A stretch of DNA of 64,000 nucleotides from Cryobacterium levicorallinum (GTDB lineage: Bacteria; Actinomycetota; Actinomycetes; Actinomycetales; Microbacteriaceae). The translations under genes and the position numbers were made by a program. Below the pieces are notes generated by a model. It was given only the letters and a program-made list of their open reading frames with translations, ran no database searches and had not been told where the DNA came from. Within the stretch, counting starts at the first letter, position 1; each line of letters opens with the position of its first letter. Where the stretch lies: positions 1-64,000 of the forward strand of contig NZ_SOFE01000028.1 in the NCBI RefSeq assembly GCF_004402405.1, in the 5' to 3' direction. Positions 51,776 to 60,966 of the stretch are shown in pieces.

Positions 51776-53217
51776 TGACCACCTCTACACAAACGGATGC
51801 CCCGCTCCCGACCCACACCGACGCAACAGGAAGTTCCATGGCTACGCCAGCACCAGTATCCGCTTCACTCACGTCGTCACCGCTAAACTCTGACGCTCGT
51901 GAGGTCGTGGACCCGATTACCAACTGGGACGGCTTCAGCTTCGACACCCGCCAGGTGCACGTCGGCGAATACGCCGACGAAAACTGCGGCGCACGCATTC
52001 CGCCGCTCACCCTGAGCGCCGGCTACGTCTTCGACTCCTTCGACGACGGCGCCGCCCGGTTCAACGGTGGCTCCCGCGAACCCATTTACTCCCGGCAGGG
52101 CAACCCCACCAACGCGGTCGCCGAGCAGCGCCTCGCCTCGCTCGAGGGCGGCACCGCCTGTGTCGCCGTGTCGAGCGGGCAGGCCGCGATCAGCGCCGCC
52201 CTGTTCGCCTTGGCGGAAGCGGGCGAACACATCGTGTCGACCGCGAGCATTTACGGCGGTACCCGCATTCTGCTCGGTCGCAGCTTTCGCCGCATGGGCA
52301 TCGAGGTCGACTACGTTTGGGACACCGACTCCGACGAAGCCTGGGACGCGGTCATTCGCCCGGAGACCAAGGCGATTTTCACCGAAACGATCCCCAACCC
52401 GCGCAACGACGTCGTGGATATCGCCCGCATTGCCGCCGTCGCCCGCCGCCACGGCATCCCCCTCGTCGTCGACAACACCGTGGCCACGCCGTACCTGATT
52501 CGCCCGTTCGAGCACGGCGCCGACATTGTCGTGCACTCGACCACCAAGTTTCTCAGCGGCCACGGCGCCGGTGTGTCCGGCGCGATCGTCGATGGCGGTA
52601 CCTTCGACTGGGCGGCGAGTTCCCGCCGCTACCCGCTGCTCACCGACTCGCTACGTCCCGGCCTGCCGTCGCTGCTCGACCGGTTCGGCCCGGCCGCCTT
52701 CGCCCAGTATGTGCGCGAGGCCGTGGTCAACGACGTCGGCCCGGCGCTCTCCCCGTTCAACGGGTTTCTGCTGCACCAGGGCATCGAAACCCTGTCGCTG
52801 CGCATGGAACGCCACGTCGACAACTCCCGTGCCATCGCGCACTGGCTCGAAGAGCAGCCGGAGGTCGAGGTCGTCGACTACGCCGGCCTGCCGAGCAGCC
52901 CCCTGCACGACATTGCGCAGCAGTACTACAACGGGCGCACCGGCTCGGTCTTCGCCGTCACGGTCAGGGGCGGCATCGAGGGTGCCCGCGCCTTCACGAA
53001 CGGCCTGCGGGTGTTCAGCCGCATGACCGGTATCGGCGACACCCGCTCGATGGTGCTGCATCCGCTGACCACCACCCACGCCTCCTTTGCCCCCGACCTC
53101 AACGCCCGCCTCGGCATCACCGCCGGAATGCTGCGCCTGTCAGTCGGAATCGAAGCGCTCGACGACCTTCTGCTCGATCTCCGCGGGGGGCTCGACCGAG
53201 TCGCCGGCATCCTCTAA
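51775..53217 (+). CDS. O-acetylhomoserine sulfhydrylase (MetY-like)
   Basis: A 480-residue PLP enzyme of the Cys/Met metabolism family. Evidence: DTRQVHVGEYADENCGARIPP, PIYSRQGNPTNAVAEQRLAS, VVDNTVATPYLIRPFEHGAD and the PLP lysine in VVHSTTKFLSGHGAGVSG. It makes homocysteine directly from O-acetylhomoserine and sulfide. The ATG at 51775 overlaps the PatB stop by one base; an internal ATG at 51838 has a better ribosome site (AGGAAG) and may be the true start, since the first 21 residues are low complexity. Confidence 0.85.
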   Translation: MTTSTQTDAPLPTHTDATGSSMATPAPVSASLTSSPLNSDAREVVDPITNWDGFSFDTRQVHVGEYADENCGARIPPLTLSAGYVFDSFDDGAARFNGGSREPIYSRQGNPTNAVAEQRLASLEGGTACVAVSSGQAAISAALFALAEAGEHIVSTASIYGGTRILLGRSFRRMGIEVDYVWDTDSDEAWDAVIRPETKAIFTETIPNPRNDVVDIARIAAVARRHGIPLVVDNTVATPYLIRPFEHGADIVVHSTTKFLSGHGAGVSGAIVDGGTFDWAASSRRYPLLTDSLRPGLPSLLDRFGPAAFAQYVREAVVNDVGPALSPFNGFLLHQGIETLSLRMERHVDNSRAIAHWLEEQPEVEVVDYAGLPSSPLHDIAQQYYNGRTGSVFAVTVRGGIEGARAFTNGLRVFSRMTGIGDTRSMVLHPLTTTHASFAPDLNARLGITAGMLRLSVGIEALDDLLLDLRGGLDRVAGIL

Positions 53218-53237
53218 ACGCTAGGTAATCTGAACCA

Positions 53238-53825
53238 ATGAACCTCAACGCAACAATTTTTTCTGCGCCCATTTTCTCCCGCAACACGGGCTTCCGCAGC
53301 ACGGCTGCCCGCACCTCAGTTGCATTGGGCGCGCTCGTTCTGCTCGCTGCACTGAGCGGATGCGCTCCCGCTGATTCCGGCTCGTCGGCCTCACCTGCCG
53401 CGACCGCTGAAGCTTCCTCGGCCGACTGCGCCGGCGTCGCCGTCGTCGTGGACTTCGGTCTGCTTGACGCCGCCACGATCACCGAGTGCGTCGACGCGAC
53501 CAAGGCCATCCCTGCGAGCGAGACCCTCGCAACGACGGGCACCACGACCGAGGGCAGCGTCGAATACGGCGACGCCATCGTCTGCCGCGTCAACGACCGC
53601 CCGGCCGCCGACGAAACCGTCGTGGTCGAGGGCCAGGAATCCTTCACCGAGAGCTGCGCCTCGATGCCACCGGCTTACGCCTACTGGGCGCTCTGGGTGA
53701 AGGCCACTCCCGACGCCGAATGGGAGTACGCCCAGGAGGGCATCGGCACGCTCGAGGTCGAACCCGGCCAGTCAGTGGGACTCGTCTACACGACCGGCAC
53801 TGAAACGCCGACGCCCGGCAGCTAG
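53238..53825 (+). CDS. Lipoprotein next to an ECF transporter (SCO2322-like)
   Basis: A 195-residue exported protein. The lipobox LAALSGC follows a hydrophobic helix (ARTSVALGALVLLAA), so it should be anchored on the cell surface. The mature part has AYAYWALWVKATPDAEWEYA and EPGQSVGLVYTTGTETP, a pattern like the SCO2322/DUF4430-type proteins that stand before ECF transporter genes in Streptomyces. It could help capture a ligand for the transporter. The stop overlaps the transporter start by one base. Confidence 0.65.
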   Translation: MNLNATIFSAPIFSRNTGFRSTAARTSVALGALVLLAALSGCAPADSGSSASPAATAEASSADCAGVAVVVDFGLLDAATITECVDATKAIPASETLATTGTTTEGSVEYGDAIVCRVNDRPAADETVVVEGQESFTESCASMPPAYAYWALWVKATPDAEWEYAQEGIGTLEVEPGQSVGLVYTTGTETPTPGS

Positions 53826-55798
53826 TGTTTCGCCTGCGCCTGGCCCCGCTTCTCGCGGCAATCGTGCTCGCGGTGGGCTTCGTGCTGCTGCGGGTCGTCT
53901 ACCGCGTGGTCTTCGGCGGCGCAGGCGCTGGCACCGGCCCGGTGCTCCTGGAGCTTCCCCGGCTCCGACTCGACGGGCCGTTCAGCCACATCACGCTGTT
54001 GGGCCCGATCACCTTGGTCGGTCTCGGCAATGCCGCGCTCAGCGCACTGCCGGTTGCCGCCATCATCGTGTTCTTCGGCCTGCTGAACGCGGTCATCAAT
54101 GTGCAATCCCTGTTTGCGCGCGGTGCCGGTCGCGGCCCGCTGCGCGCCATCTCTCGTTCGCTCGTCATCGCCTGGGCGACCTTTCCGGCACTGCTGGAAT
54201 CCGTGCGCCACGTGCGGGTTGCCCGCTCCCTGCGCGGAGAACGATCGATCGCGTCGCTGCTCGTGCCCATCTTCGAGCAGACAATCGAGCGCGCGCTCGC
54301 GCTGGCCGCGTCGATGGAAACCCGCGGATTCGCGGCGACCCGCGTCGTAACCGGCGTGTGCGAGGAACCGGTGGTGCTCCGGGATGTCAGATTGAACTTC
54401 GGTGCTGCGCCTGACAAGACGGGCTGGCACCTCGACGAGCTCAACGTTACCCTCAAGCCCGGCACTCTCACCGTTATCGTCGGCGCGACCGGGTCAGGCA
54501 AAACCAGCCTGCTGCACAGCATGAGCGGGCTGTTCCAGCACTTCTACGACGGCGTTCAGACCGGCACCGTCAACATTGGCGGTGCCGATCGGGCCTCGAC
54601 TCCCCCGCGTGACACGGCCGGTTTCGTCGGACTCATAGCGCAAAACGTTCGGCTCGGCTTCACGGCGGAAACCGTGCACGACGAGATCGGCTTCGCCCTG
54701 GCTGTGCGCAACGTCACCCCGTCCATCGTGCACGCCCGCATTCTCCAGGTCGCCGCTCGGCTGAAAATCGAACACTTGGTCGACCGACCGATCGAGCGGC
54801 TCTCAGCGGGCGAGGCCAGCCTCGTCGCAATCGCGGCGGCCATCGTGAATCACCCCATCCTGTTGCTCGTCGACGAGCCGCTTGCCGACCTCGATAGAGC
54901 CGCCCGAGATCGGGTCTGCACCGTGCTTGGCCAGCTCGCCCACGAGGCCGACGTCTGCGTCGTCATCGCCGAACACAACACGAAGGAGTTCGCTTCGATA
55001 GCGGATGCCTGGCTCCAGATTCGAGGCAGCCAGCTGCACGAGGTCTCCGCCGGTGAGATGCAGGCGCTGTCGACCGCCGAGACTCTTACGCCGACGCCGG
55101 TCGCGCCGCGAGATTTCGGAACCGTGCCTGCTGTGCTGTTGGCAAGCATCCGCCGGCTGAGCGTTCGACACCGAACGAGTCTGGTCGTCGACGACGTGTC
55201 CTTCAAGGTGCAGGCCGGCGAGCTGATCGCGCTTCGGGGTAGCAACGGCGCCGGTAAAAGTAGCCTGTTGCGGGCGATGGCGTTGCCGACGGCTGCCGAC
55301 ACCGTCACCGTTGCCGGCCATGACGTGCACTCCCTCAAGCGGCGAACCCGTCGGCAGGCCGTGGCGCTGGTGCCCGAGAACTTCGATGACCTACTGTTTG
55401 CGATCACCGTGGCCGAGGAGTGTCGGCGGGCTAACCGCACTCTGGCTGGCGCCGATACGGCACAGACATTTGCGCAGCTGCTGGGTTTCGATGGCGTCGC
55501 GGATGCCGCGCACCTGCTGCAGCGCCACCCACGCGACCTCTCTTCCGGCGAACGCCTCTGCCTCGTGATAGCCATTCAACTCGCGGCCCGGCCCGCCCTG
55601 CTGCTCATCGACGAACCCACTCGCGGCCTCGACCTCACGTCGCGTGCCCTGGTGAGCGACGCTTTGCTCAAGGCCGCGAGCCACAGCGCTGCGGTTATTT
55701 TCGCGACCCACGACGACGACTTCGCGCGGGGTCTCGCCACCCGAATCCTGCGCATGGAAGCCGGCCGGCTCGAAGTCCCTATCGAGGTGCACTCGTGA
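53825..55798 (+). CDS. Fused ECF transporter: EcfT plus two ATPase domains
   Basis: One 657-residue chain contains an EcfT-like membrane part (residues 1-170, with the coupling-helix motif SMETRGFAATR) and two ABC ATPases: the first with GATGSGKTSLL, LSAGEASLVAIAAA and LLLVDEPLADLD, the second with GSNGAGKSSLL, LSSGERLCLVIAIQL and LLIDEPTRGLD. In most bacteria these are three genes. ECF modules import vitamins and metals with a substrate-binding S protein. The S-component gene follows with a 4-bp overlap (GTGA). Substrate unknown. Confidence 0.85.
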   Translation: MFRLRLAPLLAAIVLAVGFVLLRVVYRVVFGGAGAGTGPVLLELPRLRLDGPFSHITLLGPITLVGLGNAALSALPVAAIIVFFGLLNAVINVQSLFARGAGRGPLRAISRSLVIAWATFPALLESVRHVRVARSLRGERSIASLLVPIFEQTIERALALAASMETRGFAATRVVTGVCEEPVVLRDVRLNFGAAPDKTGWHLDELNVTLKPGTLTVIVGATGSGKTSLLHSMSGLFQHFYDGVQTGTVNIGGADRASTPPRDTAGFVGLIAQNVRLGFTAETVHDEIGFALAVRNVTPSIVHARILQVAARLKIEHLVDRPIERLSAGEASLVAIAAAIVNHPILLLVDEPLADLDRAARDRVCTVLGQLAHEADVCVVIAEHNTKEFASIADAWLQIRGSQLHEVSAGEMQALSTAETLTPTPVAPRDFGTVPAVLLASIRRLSVRHRTSLVVDDVSFKVQAGELIALRGSNGAGKSSLLRAMALPTAADTVTVAGHDVHSLKRRTRRQAVALVPENFDDLLFAITVAEECRRANRTLAGADTAQTFAQLLGFDGVADAAHLLQRHPRDLSSGERLCLVIAIQLAARPALLLIDEPTRGLDLTSRALVSDALLKAASHSAAVIFATHDDDFARGLATRILRMEAGRLEVPIEVHS

Positions 55799-56709
55799 CG
55801 GTCATTGTGAGCGCGCGCCGGCGCATCCGCTGGACGTCGTGGATTCTGGGCAGCGGCAGCGTTCTCGCCGCCGCAGCCTTCGCCTGGCCGTTCTTCGTCG
55901 CGGCGGTGCCGGCCGACGCGCAGGTCGCCGTGCCGATCGTGGCGTTCGCGCTCATTCCGGCGCTCATCGTGGCCCTCACGCTCACCCTCGACCGGGAAAT
56001 GTACACGGCGAAAACAGTGGCGCTGCTCGGTGTGCTCGCGGCGGTCGGTGCCGCGGTGCGAATCGCCGGTGCCGGCATGGGCGGGGTTGAGGCCGTGTTC
56101 GTGCTGCTGATTCTGGCCGGACGGGTCTACGGCGCGCGGTTCGGTTTTCTGCTCGGACTGCTCACCATCGCGGTGTCTTCCCTGCTCTGGGGCGGCTTCG
56201 GGCCCTGGACCCCGTTCCAGATGTTCGCCTGCGGCTGGGTCGGCGCCGGCGCAGGGCTGCTGCCGCACTGGCCGAAAGCGACCCCGACCGCACCCAGGAC
56301 CCAACCGGCGTCGACCGCACAAGCGCCAAGCCAACCCGCGTATGGCGAGCCCACGCAGCGCTGGCACCTCCCCAGGCTGAACGCGCAATCGCGGCTCACG
56401 ACAGGGACGCGCTGGCGTGGGAGCCTCGAAATCGTGCTGCTGGCCGTCTACGGCGTCGTCTCGTCGTACCTGTTCGGCCTCATGATGAACCTCTGGTTCT
56501 GGCCGTTCGCCGTCGGTAGCGGTACCGGCATCTCCTACACGGCCGGGGCCGACGCCGGGCAGAACCTCGCCTCGTTCGCGTTGTACTCCCTGGTCACGTC
56601 AACCCTCACCTGGGACACCGTGCGGGCCATCACCACTGTGGTCGGCATCTCCCTGGTGGGCCCGGCCGTTCTCGCTGCCCTGCGCCGCGCGCGCCTGGGC
56701 CCCCGCTGA
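55795..56709 (+). CDS. ECF transporter S component
   Basis: A 304-residue membrane protein with about six helices, including FFVAAVPADAQVAVPIVAFA, TVALLGVLAAVGAAVRIAGA, FVLLILAGRVYGARFGFLLG and, after a hydrophilic insert (residues about 160-205), IVLLAVYGVVSSYLFGLMMN. The glycine-rich small-residue helices and the position after EcfTAA identify it as the substrate-binding subunit. Cobalamin is a reasonable guess because MetH, a cobalamin enzyme, is next door, but the sequence does not prove it. Confidence 0.75.
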   Translation: MTVIVSARRRIRWTSWILGSGSVLAAAAFAWPFFVAAVPADAQVAVPIVAFALIPALIVALTLTLDREMYTAKTVALLGVLAAVGAAVRIAGAGMGGVEAVFVLLILAGRVYGARFGFLLGLLTIAVSSLLWGGFGPWTPFQMFACGWVGAGAGLLPHWPKATPTAPRTQPASTAQAPSQPAYGEPTQRWHLPRLNAQSRLTTGTRWRGSLEIVLLAVYGVVSSYLFGLMMNLWFWPFAVGSGTGISYTAGADAGQNLASFALYSLVTSTLTWDTVRAITTVVGISLVGPAVLAALRRARLGPR

Positions 56710-57021
56710 CTCGTTCTCTGGCTCGAAGGCATCCGTTTCGCGCTGCGCGGGAGTAGTTCTGGCCAGGCTACAAGTCCCGCGCACTGGCGCAGCTCCCGCG
56801 TGGCGCGAGCCCCCGAAGCCACCCCACTGCCGGATCTCCCGCGCATCGGCGTAAATCCCGCGCGTCTCGGCCCCGCAGCCGACGAGGCTCTGCAGCGAAC
56901 ACCCGCGCAATGGCGTAGCTCCCGCGCTTCGGCGCAGGTCCCGCTCAACTCAGTCCGGCCGTACCACGACCGCTGCCCCGAGCACCCGCTCACCGCCGCA
57001 CCTCCCGTTCGGCTCGAGGCA
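56710..57021. other. Intergenic region between ecfS and metH, 312 bp
   Basis: Two genes converge on this stretch. It holds no gene, only the cluster of 19-bp repeat units described separately, and no clear terminator hairpin apart from those repeats. Confidence 0.5.
56775..56945 (+). repeat. Array of dispersed 19-bp repeat units
   Basis: Four units agree with TCCCGCGCNNYGGCGYARN: 56775-56793, 56837-56855, 56901-56919 and 56920-56938, each followed by TCCCGC and two of them directly adjacent. The same type of unit is at 17.7 kb and, degenerate, at 334. TTCTGGCCAGGC just upstream (56757-56768) also occurs at the 17.7 kb site. It may be a non-autonomous repeat or binding site; no mobile gene is near. 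Confidence 0.75.
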
Positions 57022-60000
57022 CTATACCGAGAAGTACTTCGCCTCCGGGTGGTGGAACACGAACGCGTCGGTCGACTGCTCGGGGTGCAGCTGCAGCTCC
57101 TCCGACAAGACCACGCCCATCCGCTCGGGTCTAAGCAGCTCGACCACCTTGCGGCGATCCTCCATCTCGGGGCAGGCCGGGTAGCCGAGCGAGAACCGGG
57201 CACCGCGATACTCGAGCTTGAACATGCCGGCGATATCGGCGGGATCTTCGCCGCCTACACCGAATTCCGAGCGGATGCGCGAGTGCCAGTATTCGGTCAG
57301 CGCCTCGGTCAGCTGCATGGTAAGCCCGTTGAGTTCCATGTAATCGCGGTACTGGTTCGCGGCGAACATTTGGGCCGTCACTGAGTCCACGTTCGCGCCG
57401 GCGGTGACCAGCTGGAGGGCGACGACATCCGTTTGGCCAGACGCGCGACCGCGCACGAAGTCGGCCAGGCACAGGTGTTTGTCACGGCGCTGCCGGGGAA
57501 AGTTGAAGCGCAGGCGGTCGGTGCCGAGCAAGCCGTCGGAACCGCCGTCGGGCGCGAGCAGTCCAGCCTGGCCGACCAGGCCGGTCGGGTCGTCGCCGTG
57601 GTGCAGCACGACCAGGTCGTCGCCGTCGGCAACCACCGGAAAGTAGCCGTAGGCGACGGAGGCATCGAGCATGCCCTCGCCCAGGATGCGGTCGAGCCAG
57701 TAACGCAGGCGCGGCCGACCGACGGTATCGACCAGTTCCTGGTAGCTCGCGCCATCTTCGGCCCGGCTGGGCTTGAGCCCCCACTGCCCCATGAACGTGG
57801 CGCGTTCGTCGAGGAAGGCCGAAAAGTCGGCTAGGGCCACGCCCTTGACGATGCGGGTGCCCCAGAACGGCGGCACCGGGATCGGGTTGTCGCTCGCGAC
57901 CTCGGACCGAGCGGGCATCTCCTCGGGTTCGGTCAAGGTGAGCAGACTCTTCTTGTGGATGCGTTTCTTGAGCGGCGGCAGGCCGACCGATTTGGGGTCG
58001 GCACCGCGGGCGATGGCCACGAGGGGTTCCATCAGGGCGAGGCCCTCAAACGCGTCGCGGGCGTAGCGCACCTGCCCGGCGAAGACGCTGTCAAGGTCGT
58101 CCTCCACGTAGGAGCGGGTGAGTGCGGCGCCACCGAGCAGGATCGGCCACTTGTCAGCGAGGCCGCGCGATTCGAGTTCGAGCAGGTTCTCTTTCATCAC
58201 CACCGTGGATTTCACGAGCAGCCCGCTCATGCCAATCACGTCGGCGTTGTGTTCTTCAGCCACCCGAATGAACTCAGCAATCGGCTGTTTGATGCCGATG
58301 TTGATCACGTCGTAGCCGTTGTTAGTGAGGATGATGTCGACGAGGTTCTTGCCGATGTCGTGCACGTCGCCGCGCACGGTGCCGAGCACGATCGTGCCCT
58401 TGCCGGCGGCTTCGGATTTCTCCATATGCGGCTCGAGCAGTGCGACGGCGGCTTTCATGACCTCGGCGGATTGCAGTACGAACGGCAGTTGCATTTCGCC
58501 GCTGCCGAAGCGGGCGCCGACGACCTGCATGCCCACGAGCAGGTGCACGTTGACGATGTCGAGAGCGCTCAGCCCCCCCGCCCGGGCAAGGTCGAGGTCG
58601 GCTTCAAGGCCCTTGGCCTCGCCGTCGATAATGCGGCGCTCCAGCCGTTCGCCCACCGGCAGGGCCGCCAGTTCGGCGGCACGTTCGTCCTTCAATGCGG
58701 CGGAGTCGACGCCGGCGAACAGGTCGAGCAGGGCCACCAGAGGGTCATAGGTGAGGGTGCCTTCGGCGTCGTATTCGCGGCGGTCCCAGACCAGGTCCAT
58801 GGCCACCTTTCGGCGGTCATCGGGCACCGAGGCGAGCGGCACGATCTTGGCGGAGTTGACGATGGCGGAGTCGAGGCCGGCCTCGGTGGCTTCGTGCAAA
58901 AACACCGAGTTGAGCACCGACCGGGCGGCCGGGTTGAGTCCGAACGACACGTTCGACACGCCGAGCGTCGTGTGGATGCCGGGGTATTTCGCCTTGATCT
59001 GGCGGATCGCCTCGATAGTTTCGATGCCGTCGCGGCGGGTTTCCTCCTGGCCGGTCGCGATCGGAAAGGTGAGGGCGTCGACGATGATGTCCTCGACCCG
59101 CATACCCCACACGTTCACGAGGGTCTCGACCAGCCGGGTGGCGATGCGCACCTTGTGTTCGGCGGTGCGGGCCTGCCCTTCTTCATCGATGGTGAGGGCG
59201 ATCACGGCGGCGCCGTGCTCCTTCACGAGCGGCATGATGCGGCCGAACCGGGAGGTCGGCCCCTCGCCGTCTTCGAAGTTGACCGAGTTCACCACCGGGC
59301 GGCCGCCGATGAGTTCCATGCCGGCCTGCAGCACGGCCGGTTCGGTCGAGTCCACCACGAGCGGCAGGGTCGAGGCGCTGGCCAGCCGGGAGACGACCTG
59401 TTTCATGTCGGCGACGCCGTCGCGGCCGACGTAGTCGATGCACACGTCGAGCAGGTGGGCGCCGTCCCGCACCTGGCTGCGGGCGATGTCGACGCAGTCG
59501 TCCCAGTTCTCGGCGAGCATTGCATCGCGGAACGCGCGCGAGCCGTTGGCGTTAGTGCGCTCGCCGATGGCGAGGAAGGCGCTGTCCTGGTCGAAGCTCA
59601 CGTGCTGGTACAAGCTTGCGACGCCGGCATCCGCTTCGAGCGTTCGCGGTTTAACGGTGACACCACGCAACCGTTCGACCACGCCGGTCATGTGTGCGGG
59701 AGTCGTACCGCAGCATCCGCCCACCAGCCCCAGCCCGAATTCCTTCACGAATTGTTCGTGTGCCGTGGCGAGCTGGTCAGGGGTGAGCGGGTAGCTCGCG
59801 CCGGTCTTGGTCAGCTGCGGCAGGCCGGCGTTCGGCATACAGATGACGGGAACGCGGGAGAATTTGGAAAGGTGGCGCAGGTGCTCGCTCATCTCGGTCG
59901 GTCCGGTGGCGCAGTTCAGGCCGATCGCGTCGATGCCGAGGGGTTCGAGCGCCGTCAGGGCTGCGCCGATCTCGCTGCCCATCAGCATGGTTCCGGTGGT

Positions 60001-60639
60001 CTCCACCGTCACCTCGACGAAAATCGGCAAGCGGATGCCGGTCTCGGTAATGGCCTGCTTGCATCCGTTCACCGCGCTCTTGGTCTGCAGCAGATCCTGC
60101 GAGGTTTCGATCAAAAACGCGTCGGCGCCACCGCGGATCAACCCGAGCGCCTGCTCGGCGAAGGTGGCCTTGAGGTTGGCGTAGGTGGTGTGGCCGAGGC
60201 TGGGCAGTTTGGTGCCGGGGCCCATCGAGCCGAGCACCCAGCGCACCCGGCCGTCGCGGGCTTCGAAATTTTCGGCGCTGGTGCGGGCGATCTCCGCGCC
60301 GAGCCTGGCGAGCTCTTCAATGCGGTCCTCAATGCCGTAGTCGGAGAGGTTGGACCAGTTCGCGCCGAAGGTGTTGGTCTCGATGGCGTCGATGCCGGTC
60401 GCGAGGTAGACGTCGTGGATGGCCGCGATGATATCGGGGCGGCTCACGTTGAGGATCTCGTTGCAGCCCTCCAACTGCTGGTAGTCCTCGAGAGTGGGAT
60501 TGTGCTCCTGCAGCATGGTGCCCATCGCGCCGTCCGCGATCACCACGGAGTTCGTCACGGCATCCAACAGGGCCTGGGATCGAGCCGGGCGCGCCGCTTC
60601 GACAAGTATTTCGGCGGCAGTCGTTCGCTCAGTGCTCAT
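57022..60639 (-). CDS. metH: Cobalamin-dependent methionine synthase
   Basis: A 1205-residue enzyme close to the full length of MetH, which methylates homocysteine from methyltetrahydrofolate through a cobalamin cofactor. Domains in order: homocysteine-binding (about 15-330, zinc ligands in GLNCATGP and GGCCGTTPAHM), pterin-binding (about 355-620, SRAFRDAMLAENWDDCVDIA), the B12 cap and B12-binding domain (DVHDIGKNLVDIILTNNGYD, His ligand of cobalt) and the C-terminal activation domain (SLGYPACPEMEDRRKVVEL). The nearby MetY and PatB make its homocysteine. No cobalamin riboswitch was seen before it. Confidence 0.95.
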   Translation of the reverse strand: MSTERTTAAEILVEAARPARSQALLDAVTNSVVIADGAMGTMLQEHNPTLEDYQQLEGCNEILNVSRPDIIAAIHDVYLATGIDAIETNTFGANWSNLSDYGIEDRIEELARLGAEIARTSAENFEARDGRVRWVLGSMGPGTKLPSLGHTTYANLKATFAEQALGLIRGGADAFLIETSQDLLQTKSAVNGCKQAITETGIRLPIFVEVTVETTGTMLMGSEIGAALTALEPLGIDAIGLNCATGPTEMSEHLRHLSKFSRVPVICMPNAGLPQLTKTGASYPLTPDQLATAHEQFVKEFGLGLVGGCCGTTPAHMTGVVERLRGVTVKPRTLEADAGVASLYQHVSFDQDSAFLAIGERTNANGSRAFRDAMLAENWDDCVDIARSQVRDGAHLLDVCIDYVGRDGVADMKQVVSRLASASTLPLVVDSTEPAVLQAGMELIGGRPVVNSVNFEDGEGPTSRFGRIMPLVKEHGAAVIALTIDEEGQARTAEHKVRIATRLVETLVNVWGMRVEDIIVDALTFPIATGQEETRRDGIETIEAIRQIKAKYPGIHTTLGVSNVSFGLNPAARSVLNSVFLHEATEAGLDSAIVNSAKIVPLASVPDDRRKVAMDLVWDRREYDAEGTLTYDPLVALLDLFAGVDSAALKDERAAELAALPVGERLERRIIDGEAKGLEADLDLARAGGLSALDIVNVHLLVGMQVVGARFGSGEMQLPFVLQSAEVMKAAVALLEPHMEKSEAAGKGTIVLGTVRGDVHDIGKNLVDIILTNNGYDVINIGIKQPIAEFIRVAEEHNADVIGMSGLLVKSTVVMKENLLELESRGLADKWPILLGGAALTRSYVEDDLDSVFAGQVRYARDAFEGLALMEPLVAIARGADPKSVGLPPLKKRIHKKSLLTLTEPEEMPARSEVASDNPIPVPPFWGTRIVKGVALADFSAFLDERATFMGQWGLKPSRAEDGASYQELVDTVGRPRLRYWLDRILGEGMLDASVAYGYFPVVADGDDLVVLHHGDDPTGLVGQAGLLAPDGGSDGLLGTDRLRFNFPRQRRDKHLCLADFVRGRASGQTDVVALQLVTAGANVDSVTAQMFAANQYRDYMELNGLTMQLTEALTEYWHSRIRSEFGVGGEDPADIAGMFKLEYRGARFSLGYPACPEMEDRRKVVELLRPERMGVVLSEELQLHPEQSTDAFVFHHPEAKYFSV

Positions 60640-60966
60640 TGGCTCAGCTTAACGGCGGGCATCGGCACTCCGACGAGGAGGCGTAACGAATCTTAGTGTG
60701 CGGGCCCCGGCCCGATGAGTCTGCCCGATTTTAGGACTCAACATCCACGTGGAGCCAGGGGCCGCTCGATGAATGGTGGTCGTACCGTGTGCAGAACCGG
60801 TACTGGAGCCCCCGCGTTGCCACCATTATCGAGCGATGCCCTGGCCGATCCTCCCCCGAGAACCCACGTTAGACATGTCTATCGTAGCCCAATATGGGCG
60901 CCGGTGCATACTTGCGGTGGCCGATCCCGCTGCGGGGTAGGCTAATGGGCTAATAGGGGGCATCGT
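60640..60966. other. Divergent promoter region between metH and the ImmA-like gene, 327 bp
   Basis: It contains no gene. Elements seen are a CCACGTGG palindrome around 60750, a perfect 12-bp palindrome at 60870-60881, a CCCGCTGCGGG stem, and two direct GGCTAAT copies just before the ImmA-like start. A B12-box or SAM riboswitch core was looked for and not recognised. Confidence 0.5.
60870..60881. promoter_or_regulatory. Perfect palindrome upstream of the ImmA-like operon
   Basis: TAGACATGTCTA is a 12-bp perfect palindrome 86 bp before the start codon of the ImmA/IrrE-like gene. The operon itself encodes an HTH regulator, so this may be its operator. Match is by symmetry alone. Confidence 0.45.

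Noticed and set aside
56775..56945. CRISPR-like array
   Set aside because: Units of 19 bp are partly adjacent, degenerate and irregularly spaced, with no cas genes in the window.
57955..60696. A 913-codon open frame on the plus strand opposite metH
   Set aside because: It is antisense to a full-length MetH with all motifs; the predicted product is His/Gly/Val-rich, as expected for the complement of a GC-rich gene.
60640..60966. Cobalamin or SAM riboswitch upstream of metH
   Set aside because: No B12-box or SAM aptamer core could be recognised in either strand of the 327-bp region; only palindromes and short repeats are present.
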